Of a stretch of 19,217 nt of DNA, positions 1 to 7,019 are shown one piece after another. Position numbers and translations under genes: made by a program. The DNA is taken from assembly GCA_046541575.1 (NCBI GenBank), contig JBKHDA010000039.1, positions 1-19,217 of the forward strand, read 5' to 3'. The stretch comes from Halanaerobium sp046541575. Its GTDB lineage: Bacteria; Bacillota; Halanaerobiia; Halanaerobiales; Halanaerobiaceae. Under the pieces are notes generated by a model. The model ran no database searches. It had not been told where the DNA came from and saw only the letters and a list, made by a program, of their open reading frames with translations. How positions within the stretch are numbered: the first letter of the stretch is position 1; each line of letters opens with the position of its first letter.

Positions 1-15
1 GGAGGAGATAGTTTA

Positions 16-1197
16 ATGAGAAAAATTCCATTAGTTTTAAGATTATTGATTGGTATTGTTTCAGGTATCATAATTGGTTTATTTTTTCCCGAAGGTATTT
101 CCAGGTTACTATATACCTTCACTCATATTTTTGGTGAATTTTTAAATTATATAGTTCCTTTAGTTATTTTAGCTTTTATAATACCGGGTATTGCTGACTT
201 AGGTGATAAAGCAGGAAGGTTACTGGGGACAACTGTTTTAACAGCCTATATTTCTACAATTACAGCCGGAACTGCAGCTTATTTAGTGGCAAGCCGTGTA
301 GTACCTTCTATCGTGCAGGCAGCAGATGTTGCCAACCCCGAAGAAGGTGGGTTAGAAGCTTATCTAAGTTTAGAGATTTCTCCTTTATTGGGAGTCATGG
401 CTGCTTTAATTACAGCTTTTATTTTCGGATTGGGGATAAATTACTTATTAAGAAATACAGGTGATAACAAATTATATCAGCTGACAAATGAGTTTCGGGA
501 TATAATTGTTTTAGTTATTGAAAAAGTTATCATCCCATTTTTACCTCTACATATTGCCGGTGTTTTTGCAAATATGGCCTATAGTGGTAAAGCATTTGAA
601 ACACTTGGAGTTTTCAGTCAGGTTTTTGCTTTGATTATAGCAATGCATTTAATTTATTTATTAATTCAATACTATATTGCTGGTACTGTTGCAGGGAAAA
701 GTCCTTTAAAAAGTTTGAAAAATATGCTTCCAGCATACACAACTGCTATTGGAACCATGTCAAGTGCAGCAACTATTCCAGTTACTTTAAAAAGTGCTAA
801 GAAAAATAAAATAAACGAAGATATTGCAGATTTTGTTATCCCTCTAGGAGCTACTGTTCATCTGGCAGGTAGTACAATTACTCTAACAACCTGTGCTGTT
901 GCAGTTGCTTTAATTCAGGGGATTCCACTAGAATTTGGAGTATTTTTTCACTTTATTATTGTTTTGGGAGTAACAATGGTAGCTGCTCCAGGGGTTCCAG
1001 GTGGTGCAGTTATGGCAGCCTTAGGACTTTTAACCAGTATTTTAGGATTTGGTGAAGGTGCAACTGCTTTAATGATTGGTCTATATTTGGCTCAGGATAG
1101 TTTTGGAACTGCCTGTAATGTAACAGGAGATGGTGCAATAGCTATGTTTATTGATGGTATTAGTGAAAAAGTGTCAACTCCTGCAGAAAAAGTTTAA
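16..1197 (+). CDS. DAACS-family (glutamate-transporter fold) cation:amino acid symporter with atypical binding site
   Basis: This is a 393-residue integral membrane protein of the dicarboxylate/amino acid:cation symporter family. The HP1 serine motif (TMSSAATIPVT, residues 247-257), the TM7 stretch PLGATVHLAGST (276-287) and the TM8 motif DSFGTACNVTGDGA (361-374) place it. By my alignment to GltPh, the amine-binding Asp394 is kept (D361), as are Asn401 (N368) and Asp405 (D372). The side-chain carboxylate-binding Arg397 is Gly364, HP1 Arg276 is Met248, and the NMDG sodium motif is HLAG. Glutamate or aspartate is therefore unlikely to be the substrate; a neutral amino acid or another small amine is more plausible, which is an inference. 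GGAGG at positions 1-5 precedes the ATG. A terminator follows, so it ends its own transcript; whether it begins one lies outside the window. The family is certain, the substrate is not. Confidence 0.88.
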   Translation: MRKIPLVLRLLIGIVSGIIIGLFFPEGISRLLYTFTHIFGEFLNYIVPLVILAFIIPGIADLGDKAGRLLGTTVLTAYISTITAGTAAYLVASRVVPSIVQAADVANPEEGGLEAYLSLEISPLLGVMAALITAFIFGLGINYLLRNTGDNKLYQLTNEFRDIIVLVIEKVIIPFLPLHIAGVFANMAYSGKAFETLGVFSQVFALIIAMHLIYLLIQYYIAGTVAGKSPLKSLKNMLPAYTTAIGTMSSAATIPVTLKSAKKNKINEDIADFVIPLGATVHLAGSTITLTTCAVAVALIQGIPLEFGVFFHFIIVLGVTMVAAPGVPGGAVMAALGLLTSILGFGEGATALMIGLYLAQDSFGTACNVTGDGAIAMFIDGISEKVSTPAEKV

Positions 1198-1202
1198 AAA
1201 AT

Positions 1203-1243
1203 AACTGTCTGCTCTAAGCTGCTTTTATAGAGCAGGCAGTTTT
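1203..1243 (+). terminator. Intrinsic terminator after the symporter gene
   Basis: A 13-bp stem pairs 1203-1215 (AACTGTCTGCTCT) with 1229-1241 (AGAGCAGGCAGTT), with one G-U pair and a 13-nt loop, and runs into a short T tract. It begins six bases after the symporter stop codon. Confidence 0.8.
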
Positions 1244-1331
1244 AATTTAAATTTATTGAATAATTTTTATTTTGAAATTATTTACCTGAGATTAAGATAA
1301 AAATAAATAAAATTTATTGGGGTGTAGTGCA

Positions 1332-2420
1332 ATGAAAATTAAAGATATTAAGATTTACTCACTAAAAATACCTCTGATCAAGGAATTTAAAACTTCACTG
1401 AGAACAGTTGATACAGCTGATGAGCTTATAGTAGTCATTGAAAGTGAGGAAGGTAAATTTGGTTATGGAGAAGCAGCTCCAACAGCTGTAATAACAGGTG
1501 ATACTAAAGCAAGTATCAGTGGGGTTATTAAAAATTATATTCGTCCAGTTTTAATTGGTGAAGATATAGAAAATATTGAAAAACTGCATTTTTTAATTGA
1601 AAAAGCAGCTGTTAACAATTCCAGTGCTAAGGCTGCAGTTGAAATTGCAGTTTATGATCTTTTTGCTCAAAATTATGGTGCTCCTTTATATAAAATTCTG
1701 GGGGGCTACAGAGAGTCTCTGATTTCCGATTTATCGATCAGTGTTAATCCCCCTGCTGAAATGAAAGAAGATGCCCTAACGGCAGTTAAAGATGGTTATC
1801 AGGTTCTAAAGTTAAAAGTTGGTAAGGGTATAGAAAAGGATTTAAATAGAGTAAGAGCAGTCAGAGAGGCTGTGGGGAATAAAATTAAAATTAGACTTGA
1901 TGCAAATCAGGGCTGGAAGGCTAAAGAAGCAATTTATATTATAGAAAAAATGGAAGCAGAAAATTTAAAAATAGAGTTGATAGAACAGCCCGTAAAAGCT
2001 AATGATTATCAAGCATTAAAATTTGTCAGAGATAGTGTTTATACTCCAATTATGGCAGATGAAAGTCTTTTTAGTGCTGAAGACTGTCTGCGTTTATTAA
2101 AAATGCAGGCCTGTGATTTAATAAATATTAAATTGATGAAAGCTGGAGGAATTTACAATGCTTTAAAAATCAATGCTATTGCTGAGGCCAATGGAATTGA
2201 AGTAATGGTTGGAAGTATGCTTGAGGCAAAGGTTTCAGTTACTGCTGCTGCACATCTGGCAGCTGCCAAAAAAAATATAACCCGTCTGGATTTAGATGCC
2301 CCATTATATCTTGTTGAAGATCCGATTAAAGGTGGTATAAAAATGAATGGTCCCCAAATATCATTTCCTGAGGGCACTGGACTGGGAATAACAGGAATAA
2401 AGAAATTAGTTGAAATTTGA
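1332..2420 (+). CDS. Dipeptide epimerase (L-Ala-D/L-Glu epimerase type, enolase superfamily)
   Basis: A 362-residue cytoplasmic enzyme of the muconate-lactonizing subgroup of the enolase superfamily. It has the catalytic KxK (K160, K162), metal ligands D190 (LDANQ), E218 (IEQP) and D243 (ADES), and the opposite-face catalytic K267 (NIKLMKAGG). The DLD motif (D320, D322) near the C-terminus is the dipeptide-ammonium-binding signature of L-Ala-D/L-Glu epimerases; the spacing matches the B. subtilis enzyme almost residue for residue. The predicted reaction converts L-Ala-D-Glu from murein peptides to L-Ala-L-Glu, which peptidases can cleave. I chose the ATG at 1332 because GGGGTG (1319-1324) sits seven bases upstream; the TTG at 1317 would place the SD inside the gene. 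A weak promoter may start at TTGAAA (1272). The neighbouring MurNAc operon supports a murein-recycling role, but related epimerases accept other dipeptides, so specificity is inferred. Confidence 0.85.
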   Translation: MKIKDIKIYSLKIPLIKEFKTSLRTVDTADELIVVIESEEGKFGYGEAAPTAVITGDTKASISGVIKNYIRPVLIGEDIENIEKLHFLIEKAAVNNSSAKAAVEIAVYDLFAQNYGAPLYKILGGYRESLISDLSISVNPPAEMKEDALTAVKDGYQVLKLKVGKGIEKDLNRVRAVREAVGNKIKIRLDANQGWKAKEAIYIIEKMEAENLKIELIEQPVKANDYQALKFVRDSVYTPIMADESLFSAEDCLRLLKMQACDLINIKLMKAGGIYNALKINAIAEANGIEVMVGSMLEAKVSVTAAAHLAAAKKNITRLDLDAPLYLVEDPIKGGIKMNGPQISFPEGTGLGITGIKKLVEI

Positions 2421-2493
2421 TTTTAAGATTTAATTTATGAAAAAAACGCTAATTTTAAATAGTTAAATTACAATAATAAATAAAATTATTATT

Positions 2494-2536
2494 AAAAACC
2501 TTCTTTTTATGATAACTAATAAAAGGGGGTTTTTTT
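2494..2536 (+). terminator. Intrinsic terminator after the epimerase gene
   Basis: AAAAACCTTCTTTT (2494-2507) pairs with AAAAGGGGGTTTTT (2521-2534), with two G-U pairs, and continues into T residues to 2536. It separates the epimerase from the murQ operon. Confidence 0.75.
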
Positions 2537-2541
2537 ATTTC

Positions 2542-2556
2542 TGAAATAAAATTTCA
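2542..2556. promoter_or_regulatory. Candidate MurR (RpiR-family) operator 1
   Basis: TGAAATAAAATTTCA is a perfect palindrome (6-bp arms, 3-bp centre). It has the same architecture as the TGTAATTAAATTACA-type operators known for the RpiR-family regulator HexR. It lies upstream of the murQ -35 box, 32 bp centre-to-centre from a second copy, or about three helical turns. Binding by MurR is inferred. Confidence 0.6.
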
Positions 2557-2572
2557 TTATTTAAAATAATAC

Positions 2573-2601
2573 TTGAAATTTAATTTCAAAAGTGTTAAAC
2601 T
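2573..2601 (+). promoter_or_regulatory. Candidate murQ operon promoter with overlapping MurR operator 2
   Basis: TTGAAA (2573-2578) and TAAACT (2596-2601) are separated by 17 bp and form a plausible sigma-A promoter with a weak -10. The -35 hexamer is part of the perfect palindrome TGAAATTTAATTTCA (2574-2588, extended by one T/A pair to 2573-2589), the second copy of the site at 2542-2556. A repressor bound there would block RNA polymerase. The promoter ends 42 bases before the murQ start codon. Confidence 0.55.
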
Positions 2602-2643
2602 CTTATTAAGAAATGAAAGAATATTTTGAATGGAGGCTCAAAT

Positions 2644-3549
2644 ATGAATAATGATTTAGACAAATTAGTTACAGAATCGGTTAATAAAAATTCTGAGAAC
2701 ATTGACAGAGTAGGAACTGAGGAAATAATAGAAATAATTAATAATGAAGACAAGAAAGTAGCACTGGCAGTAGAAAAAGAAAAGAAAAATATTGCTGAAG
2801 CTGTCGATCTGATTACTCAGACATTAAAAAATGGTGGAAGGTTAATTTACATGGGTGCAGGAACAAGTGGTAGACTTGGAATCTTAGATGCTTCAGAGTG
2901 TCCACCAACTTATGGAGTTAGTAGTGAACTGGTAAAGGGCCTGATTGCAGGTGGAGAAAAAGCAATCAGAAACTCAATAGAAAATGCAGAAGATAGTAAA
3001 GTAGAAGCAGTAGAACATCTTCAGGATATTGAATTTACTAGAGATGATTTTTTAGTTGGGATTGCTGCAAGTGGCAGTACTCCTTATGTAATAGGAGGCC
3101 TAGAATATGCAAAGTCTCTGGGAGCTAAAACAGCTGCATTAAGCTGTAATCCCGCTTCTAAAATTGCTGAGATTGCTAAAATTTCTATAGCACCGGTTGT
3201 TGGTCCCGAGGTTGTAGCCGGTTCTACCAGGATGAAAGCCGGTACTGCTCAAAAAATGGTTCTAAATATGCTGAGTACAGCCACAATGATCAAACTGGGT
3301 AAAGTTTATAAAAATTATATGGTTGATCTTCAGGTTAAAAATAACAAATTGGCTGAAAGAGCTAAAAATATAATAATGGCAGTAAGTGAGGTGAGTTATA
3401 AAAAAGCAGAAAAATATTTAGAAAAAACAGACTATAATGTTAAACTTGCAATTATGATGCTTAATACTGGTCTTGAAAAAAGATCTGCTGAAAAAGAATT
3501 AGAAAAATACGAAGGTCATTTAGCTGATGCGATTAAAAATAATAATTAA
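2644..3549 (+). CDS. murQ: N-acetylmuramic acid 6-phosphate etherase
   Basis: A 301-residue cytoplasmic SIS-domain enzyme that removes the D-lactyl ether from MurNAc-6-P to give GlcNAc-6-P and lactate. The family signature MGAGTSGRLGILDASECPPTYG spans about residues 71-92. E85 (in DASE) corresponds to catalytic Glu83 of E. coli MurQ, and E116 in the following NAEDS stretch aligns with the second conserved acid. The C-terminal part (about 240-300) has the family's small helical domain. Length matches the usual 298-305 residues. I chose the ATG at 2644 because TGGAGG (2631-2636) sits seven bases upstream; an in-frame TTG at 2626 would place the SD inside the gene. It is first in the murQ-murP-mupG-murR-nagZ operon, behind a probable MurR-controlled promoter. 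Confidence 0.95.
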   Translation: MNNDLDKLVTESVNKNSENIDRVGTEEIIEIINNEDKKVALAVEKEKKNIAEAVDLITQTLKNGGRLIYMGAGTSGRLGILDASECPPTYGVSSELVKGLIAGGEKAIRNSIENAEDSKVEAVEHLQDIEFTRDDFLVGIAASGSTPYVIGGLEYAKSLGAKTAALSCNPASKIAEIAKISIAPVVGPEVVAGSTRMKAGTAQKMVLNMLSTATMIKLGKVYKNYMVDLQVKNNKLAERAKNIIMAVSEVSYKKAEKYLEKTDYNVKLAIMMLNTGLEKRSAEKELEKYEGHLADAIKNNN

Positions 3550-3606
3550 TCATTTAAGCTAAATTAATATCATTCTTATTAATATTATTTTACAAGGAGG
3601 AGTACA

Positions 3607-5031
3607 ATGAGTAATCAAGATCTGGTTAAGGAAATTGTACAAAAATTAGGTGGTAAAGACAATATAGCTGCGGCTGCTAATTGTATGACAAGGCTGAGAA
3701 TTGATCTTAAAGATGATTCAAAAGTTAATATCAAAGATTTGAAAGCTGTAGAAGGAGTTATGGGTGTTGTTGAAGACGAGACTCTGCAAATAATTGTTGG
3801 TCCTGGAACAGCTAAAAAATGTCTGGATATTTTAAAAAGTGATTATAATATTTCATCTAATTTAGAGGTTGGAGAAGACTGGAAAAAAAACAAAGCGGCT
3901 GTTAAAGGCGGGCAAAAACAAAGTAAATTAAAAAAAGGATTAAAAACAATAGGTAAAATTTTCATACCGCTGATTCCTGCTATTATAGCAGCCGGTATTT
4001 TTAATGGATTTGCCGGTTTAATTACTAATCTTCAGAATACAGGTGGTTTACCCACAACTGATTTCTGGAATGCCACTCAGCTGATTTTATCTCTGCTTGG
4101 GGGTTCATTTCTTGGTTATCTGGCAATTTTTACAGGTGTTAATGCTGCCAAACAGTTTGGAGCTACTGAGGGTTTAGGTGGTATGTTGGGTGCTCTAACA
4201 ATTATGGAACAGATCACTGAGATCTCTCAGATTTTTGGAATGTATGATGCAGAAGTTCCACTAAATTCAATTTTAACTACTGGAAAAGGTGGAATAATTG
4301 GTGTTATTGTCGGAGTTTATTTGTTATCATTAATTGAAAAGAAAGTCAGGAAAACTATCCCTGATGTTTTAGATTTAATTGTTACTCCAGTAGTAACAAT
4401 GCTTATCATGGCTTTAGCAATGATCTTTATAATTATGCCATTATCTGGAGTTATTTCTGACTGGTTAGTAGGAGGTTTAACACTACTTGTAGCTTCTGAA
4501 AACCCAATTGTAAGTGTTATCTCTGGTTATGTTCTTGCAGCTGTCTTTTTACCAATGGTATTACTGGGATTACACCATGGTTTAATACCGCTCTATGCTA
4601 TTCAATTAGAAAATATGGGAGGAGTATCCCTGTTTCCAGTTCTAGCAATGGCAGGAGCAGGTCAGGTAGGAGCGGCAATTGCTATTTATCTTAAAGCAAA
4701 AAAGACAAATAATATGAAGTTAAAACAGATTATTTCAGGTGCCCTGCCGGCAGGAATCCTGGGTATAGGTGAACCTCTAATTTACGGTGTTACTTTACCG
4801 CTTGGTAAACCATTTATCACTGCTGGTCTGGGAGCAGGATTTGGTGGAGCTTTTGTTATGCTGCAGAATGTAATGGCTGGTGCCTGGGGACCTTCTGGAA
4901 TTACAGCAATTCCCTTAATGCAGCCTGGATCAATGCTAAGTTATTTTATGGGACTGGTAATTGCTTATATTGGTGGTTTCTTAGTTACTCATTTCTTTAT
5001 TAATGATAAAGAAGTTGCTCAATTAGAATAA
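3607..5031 (+). CDS. murP: PTS EIIBC component, N-acetylmuramic acid (and MurNAc-GlcNAc) specific
   Basis: A 474-residue permease of the glucose-family PTS, the same length as E. coli MurP. The N-terminal EIIB domain (about 1-80) carries the phosphorylation cysteine C26 in NCMTRLR. A basic linker (about 90-115) leads into the EIIC membrane domain (about 118-465), with LGLHHG (H323-H324) and GIGEPLIYG (E389), typical of sugar-binding segments in this family. It imports and 6-phosphorylates the sugar. There is no EIIA domain, so a glucose-type EIIA encoded elsewhere must donate phosphate. MurNAc specificity is inferred from its place between murQ and mupG/murR; in MupG-containing bacteria such as S. 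aureus this transporter also takes MurNAc-GlcNAc. The SD AAGGAGG is at 3594-3600. A strong hairpin follows the gene. Confidence 0.9.
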   Translation: MSNQDLVKEIVQKLGGKDNIAAAANCMTRLRIDLKDDSKVNIKDLKAVEGVMGVVEDETLQIIVGPGTAKKCLDILKSDYNISSNLEVGEDWKKNKAAVKGGQKQSKLKKGLKTIGKIFIPLIPAIIAAGIFNGFAGLITNLQNTGGLPTTDFWNATQLILSLLGGSFLGYLAIFTGVNAAKQFGATEGLGGMLGALTIMEQITEISQIFGMYDAEVPLNSILTTGKGGIIGVIVGVYLLSLIEKKVRKTIPDVLDLIVTPVVTMLIMALAMIFIIMPLSGVISDWLVGGLTLLVASENPIVSVISGYVLAAVFLPMVLLGLHHGLIPLYAIQLENMGGVSLFPVLAMAGAGQVGAAIAIYLKAKKTNNMKLKQIISGALPAGILGIGEPLIYGVTLPLGKPFITAGLGAGFGGAFVMLQNVMAGAWGPSGITAIPLMQPGSMLSYFMGLVIAYIGGFLVTHFFINDKEVAQLE

Positions 5032-5038
5032 AATATAA

Positions 5039-5075
5039 TTAAAGCTCCCTTATTTAAATTTTAAGGGAGCTTTAA
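5039..5075 (+). terminator. Hairpin in the murP-mupG gap (leaky terminator or mRNA-stabilising element)
   Basis: A perfect 14-bp stem pairs 5039-5052 (TTAAAGCTCCCTTA) with 5062-5075 (TAAGGGAGCTTTAA), with a 9-nt loop. Only three T residues follow the GC-rich part, so it is not a classical strong terminator. It lies eight bases after the murP stop and 24 bases before the mupG start, inside an apparent operon. Confidence 0.65.
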
Positions 5076-5099
5076 AATATTTGAATAAGGATGATTAAA

Positions 5100-6146
5100 A
5101 TGTTAGGTATATCAGTTTATGCAGGTTTAGATTTGAGTCTGGAAGAAAATATTAATTATTTACTAGAAGCTAAAGAGTTAGGAGTTAAAGATGTTTTTTT
5201 ATCTCTGCACATACCTGAAGTAAATAATAATTTTTTAGATGAAATGAAAAAGCTGATTTTAAAAATAAATGAACTTGAATTTAATTTAACAGCAGATATT
5301 TCAAAAAAATATTATGAAAAACTTGATATAGAAGATTTTAAATTTGATGCTTTAAGATTTGATTTTGGCTTTAATAATCAGGAAATAGCTGAACTAAGTC
5401 AGAATAAAGATTTTAAGATAAATTTAAATGCCAGTACTTTAAAAGAATCTGATTTAAAGGCTATAATTGCTCATGGTGGAGATTTAAATAATTTGGAAGC
5501 TTCTCATAATTATTATCCAAGAAAAGAAACGGGTTTATCTGAGGAACTGTTGTCTGCTAAAAATAAACTTTTAAAAAAGTATAATCTTGAAATTGGAGCA
5601 TTTGTTCCGGCAGAATACAAAAAAAGGCCGCCAATGAAAGCAGGTCTTCCTACTTTAGAAAAGCATAGAGAGTTAACACCACTTGTAGCAGCTCAAGATT
5701 TATTAAGATTGGGAGTTGATAAAGTATTTATAGGTGATAGTAGAGCTTCAGAGGAAGAATTAAAAGACTTTGCCGCTGTAAACCGAGAGATTGCAGTTAT
5801 TCCAATTAATATTTCAAGGGGTTTAAGTAGCGAAGAAAAGAGACTATTAAAATTAAAGCATAAAAATCGTCAGGACCCTGGAGAATATATTATTAGATCT
5901 GAAACAGCAAGACAAAATAAAATGGAAAAAATAAAAGCTCATAATAATATAAAAAGATTTAAATATGCCGTTACAATTGACAACTGTTTTTATCAGAGAT
6001 ATGAAGGGGATCTTCAGATATTAAAAAAGGAATATCCTGCAGATAAAAAAATTAATGTAGTGGCTGATGCAGGAATAGCAGCAGTGATTATTGAAAAGAT
6101 TAATGAAGGAGAGAAATTCAAATTTATAATAAAAGGTGAGCGTTAA
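5100..6146 (+). CDS. mupG: 6-phospho-N-acetylmuramidase (GH170, former DUF871)
   Basis: A 348-residue cytoplasmic protein of the DUF871/GH170 family, with an N-terminal TIM-barrel (about 1-235) and a C-terminal cyclophilin-like domain (about 245-345). Recognisable family stretches are the opening MLGISVYAG, SHNYYPRKETGLS (135-147) and GLPTLEKHRELTP (about 182-194). The S. aureus family member hydrolyses MurNAc-6P-GlcNAc, delivered by MurP, to MurNAc-6-P and GlcNAc, feeding MurQ. I prefer the ATG at 5100 over the one at 5091 because AAGGATG (5087-5093) then forms a SD at normal spacing; the earlier ATG lies within it. The stop overlaps the murR start by one base (TAATG), indicating translational coupling. 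No signal peptide is seen, as expected for an enzyme acting on phosphorylated sugar. Confidence 0.88.
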   Translation: MLGISVYAGLDLSLEENINYLLEAKELGVKDVFLSLHIPEVNNNFLDEMKKLILKINELEFNLTADISKKYYEKLDIEDFKFDALRFDFGFNNQEIAELSQNKDFKINLNASTLKESDLKAIIAHGGDLNNLEASHNYYPRKETGLSEELLSAKNKLLKKYNLEIGAFVPAEYKKRPPMKAGLPTLEKHRELTPLVAAQDLLRLGVDKVFIGDSRASEEELKDFAAVNREIAVIPINISRGLSSEEKRLLKLKHKNRQDPGEYIIRSETARQNKMEKIKAHNNIKRFKYAVTIDNCFYQRYEGDLQILKKEYPADKKINVVADAGIAAVIIEKINEGEKFKFIIKGER

Positions 6147-7000
6147 TGAAGGTTATATTAAAAATCAAAGAAATGTTCAATGATTTTACCACTACAGAGG
6201 AAAAAATAGCAAACTATATTTTAAATAATAAAGAAAAAGTTACTCAACTATCAGTTAAAGAACTTGCTCAGGCTGCAGACAGTAGTCCTGCTTCCGTGGT
6301 TAGATTCTGCAAAAAAATTAAATATCAGGGATATCAAGATTTTAAAATTGCATTAATTAAAGATTTGCAGGATTTTGAAAATGAAGATAAAATTAAGGTT
6401 TATGATGATATAGAAGTGGATGATAAAATTGAAGAAATTATGGAAAAAATAGCTTATGATAATAATAAAGTTATTACAAATACCATTAATTTATTGTCAG
6501 TAAAAGAAATAGAAAAAGCAGTAAAGGCTATTGAAAGTGCAAATAATATTTATATTTTTGGTATTGGGGCTTCAGGTTTGGTAGCAAAAGATCTGCAGTA
6601 TAAACTGATGCGGATCAAAAAAACTGTTATTTATTATGCTGACACTCATGCCCAATTATCCTCAGCAGCAAATATTGATAGTAATGATTTGGCAATTGCA
6701 ATTTCATACAGTGGTCAGACTATTGAAGTATATGAGGCTTTAAAAACTGCTAAAAATAGAGGTGCAGAAACAATTGCTATCAGTAAATATGGTGAAAACC
6801 CATTAAATGATATTGCAGATATTAAACTGCAGGTTGCTGGAAGTGAAAAAAACCTCAGACTGGGTGCAATTACTTCTAGAATAGCACAATTGACCGCTGT
6901 GGATATTTTGTTTGTTGCTTTTGCTAAAAATGATTTTAATAAAATTAGTGACTATTTAAAGAATACAAGAGAGAGTGTAGAACAATTTAAAATAAAATAA
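6146..7000 (+). CDS. murR: RpiR-family transcriptional regulator of MurNAc catabolism
   Basis: A 284-residue regulator with an N-terminal RpiR helix-turn-helix domain (about 1-77; recognition region around KELAQAADSSPASVVRFCKK) and a C-terminal SIS sugar-phosphate-binding domain (about 110-250). SIS landmarks are GIGASG (139-144) and SYSGQT (187-192). MurR proteins sense MurNAc-6-P and usually repress murQ/murP. The matching pair of palindromes upstream of murQ, one over the -35 box, is the likely target, so murR would control its own operon. The ATG overlaps the mupG TAA, and AGGTGAG (6134-6140) serves as SD. The name rests on family plus gene neighbourhood; the effector is inferred. Confidence 0.88.
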   Translation: MKVILKIKEMFNDFTTTEEKIANYILNNKEKVTQLSVKELAQAADSSPASVVRFCKKIKYQGYQDFKIALIKDLQDFENEDKIKVYDDIEVDDKIEEIMEKIAYDNNKVITNTINLLSVKEIEKAVKAIESANNIYIFGIGASGLVAKDLQYKLMRIKKTVIYYADTHAQLSSAANIDSNDLAIAISYSGQTIEVYEALKTAKNRGAETIAISKYGENPLNDIADIKLQVAGSEKNLRLGAITSRIAQLTAVDILFVAFAKNDFNKISDYLKNTRESVEQFKIK

Positions 7001-7019
7001 GATAAGAAAGGGAAATTAA

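Noticed and set aside
1273..1286. TGAAATTATTTACC as a third MurR operator before the epimerase gene
   Set aside because: Only the left half-site matches; the right arm is not an inverted copy, so I treat it as a chance half-site.
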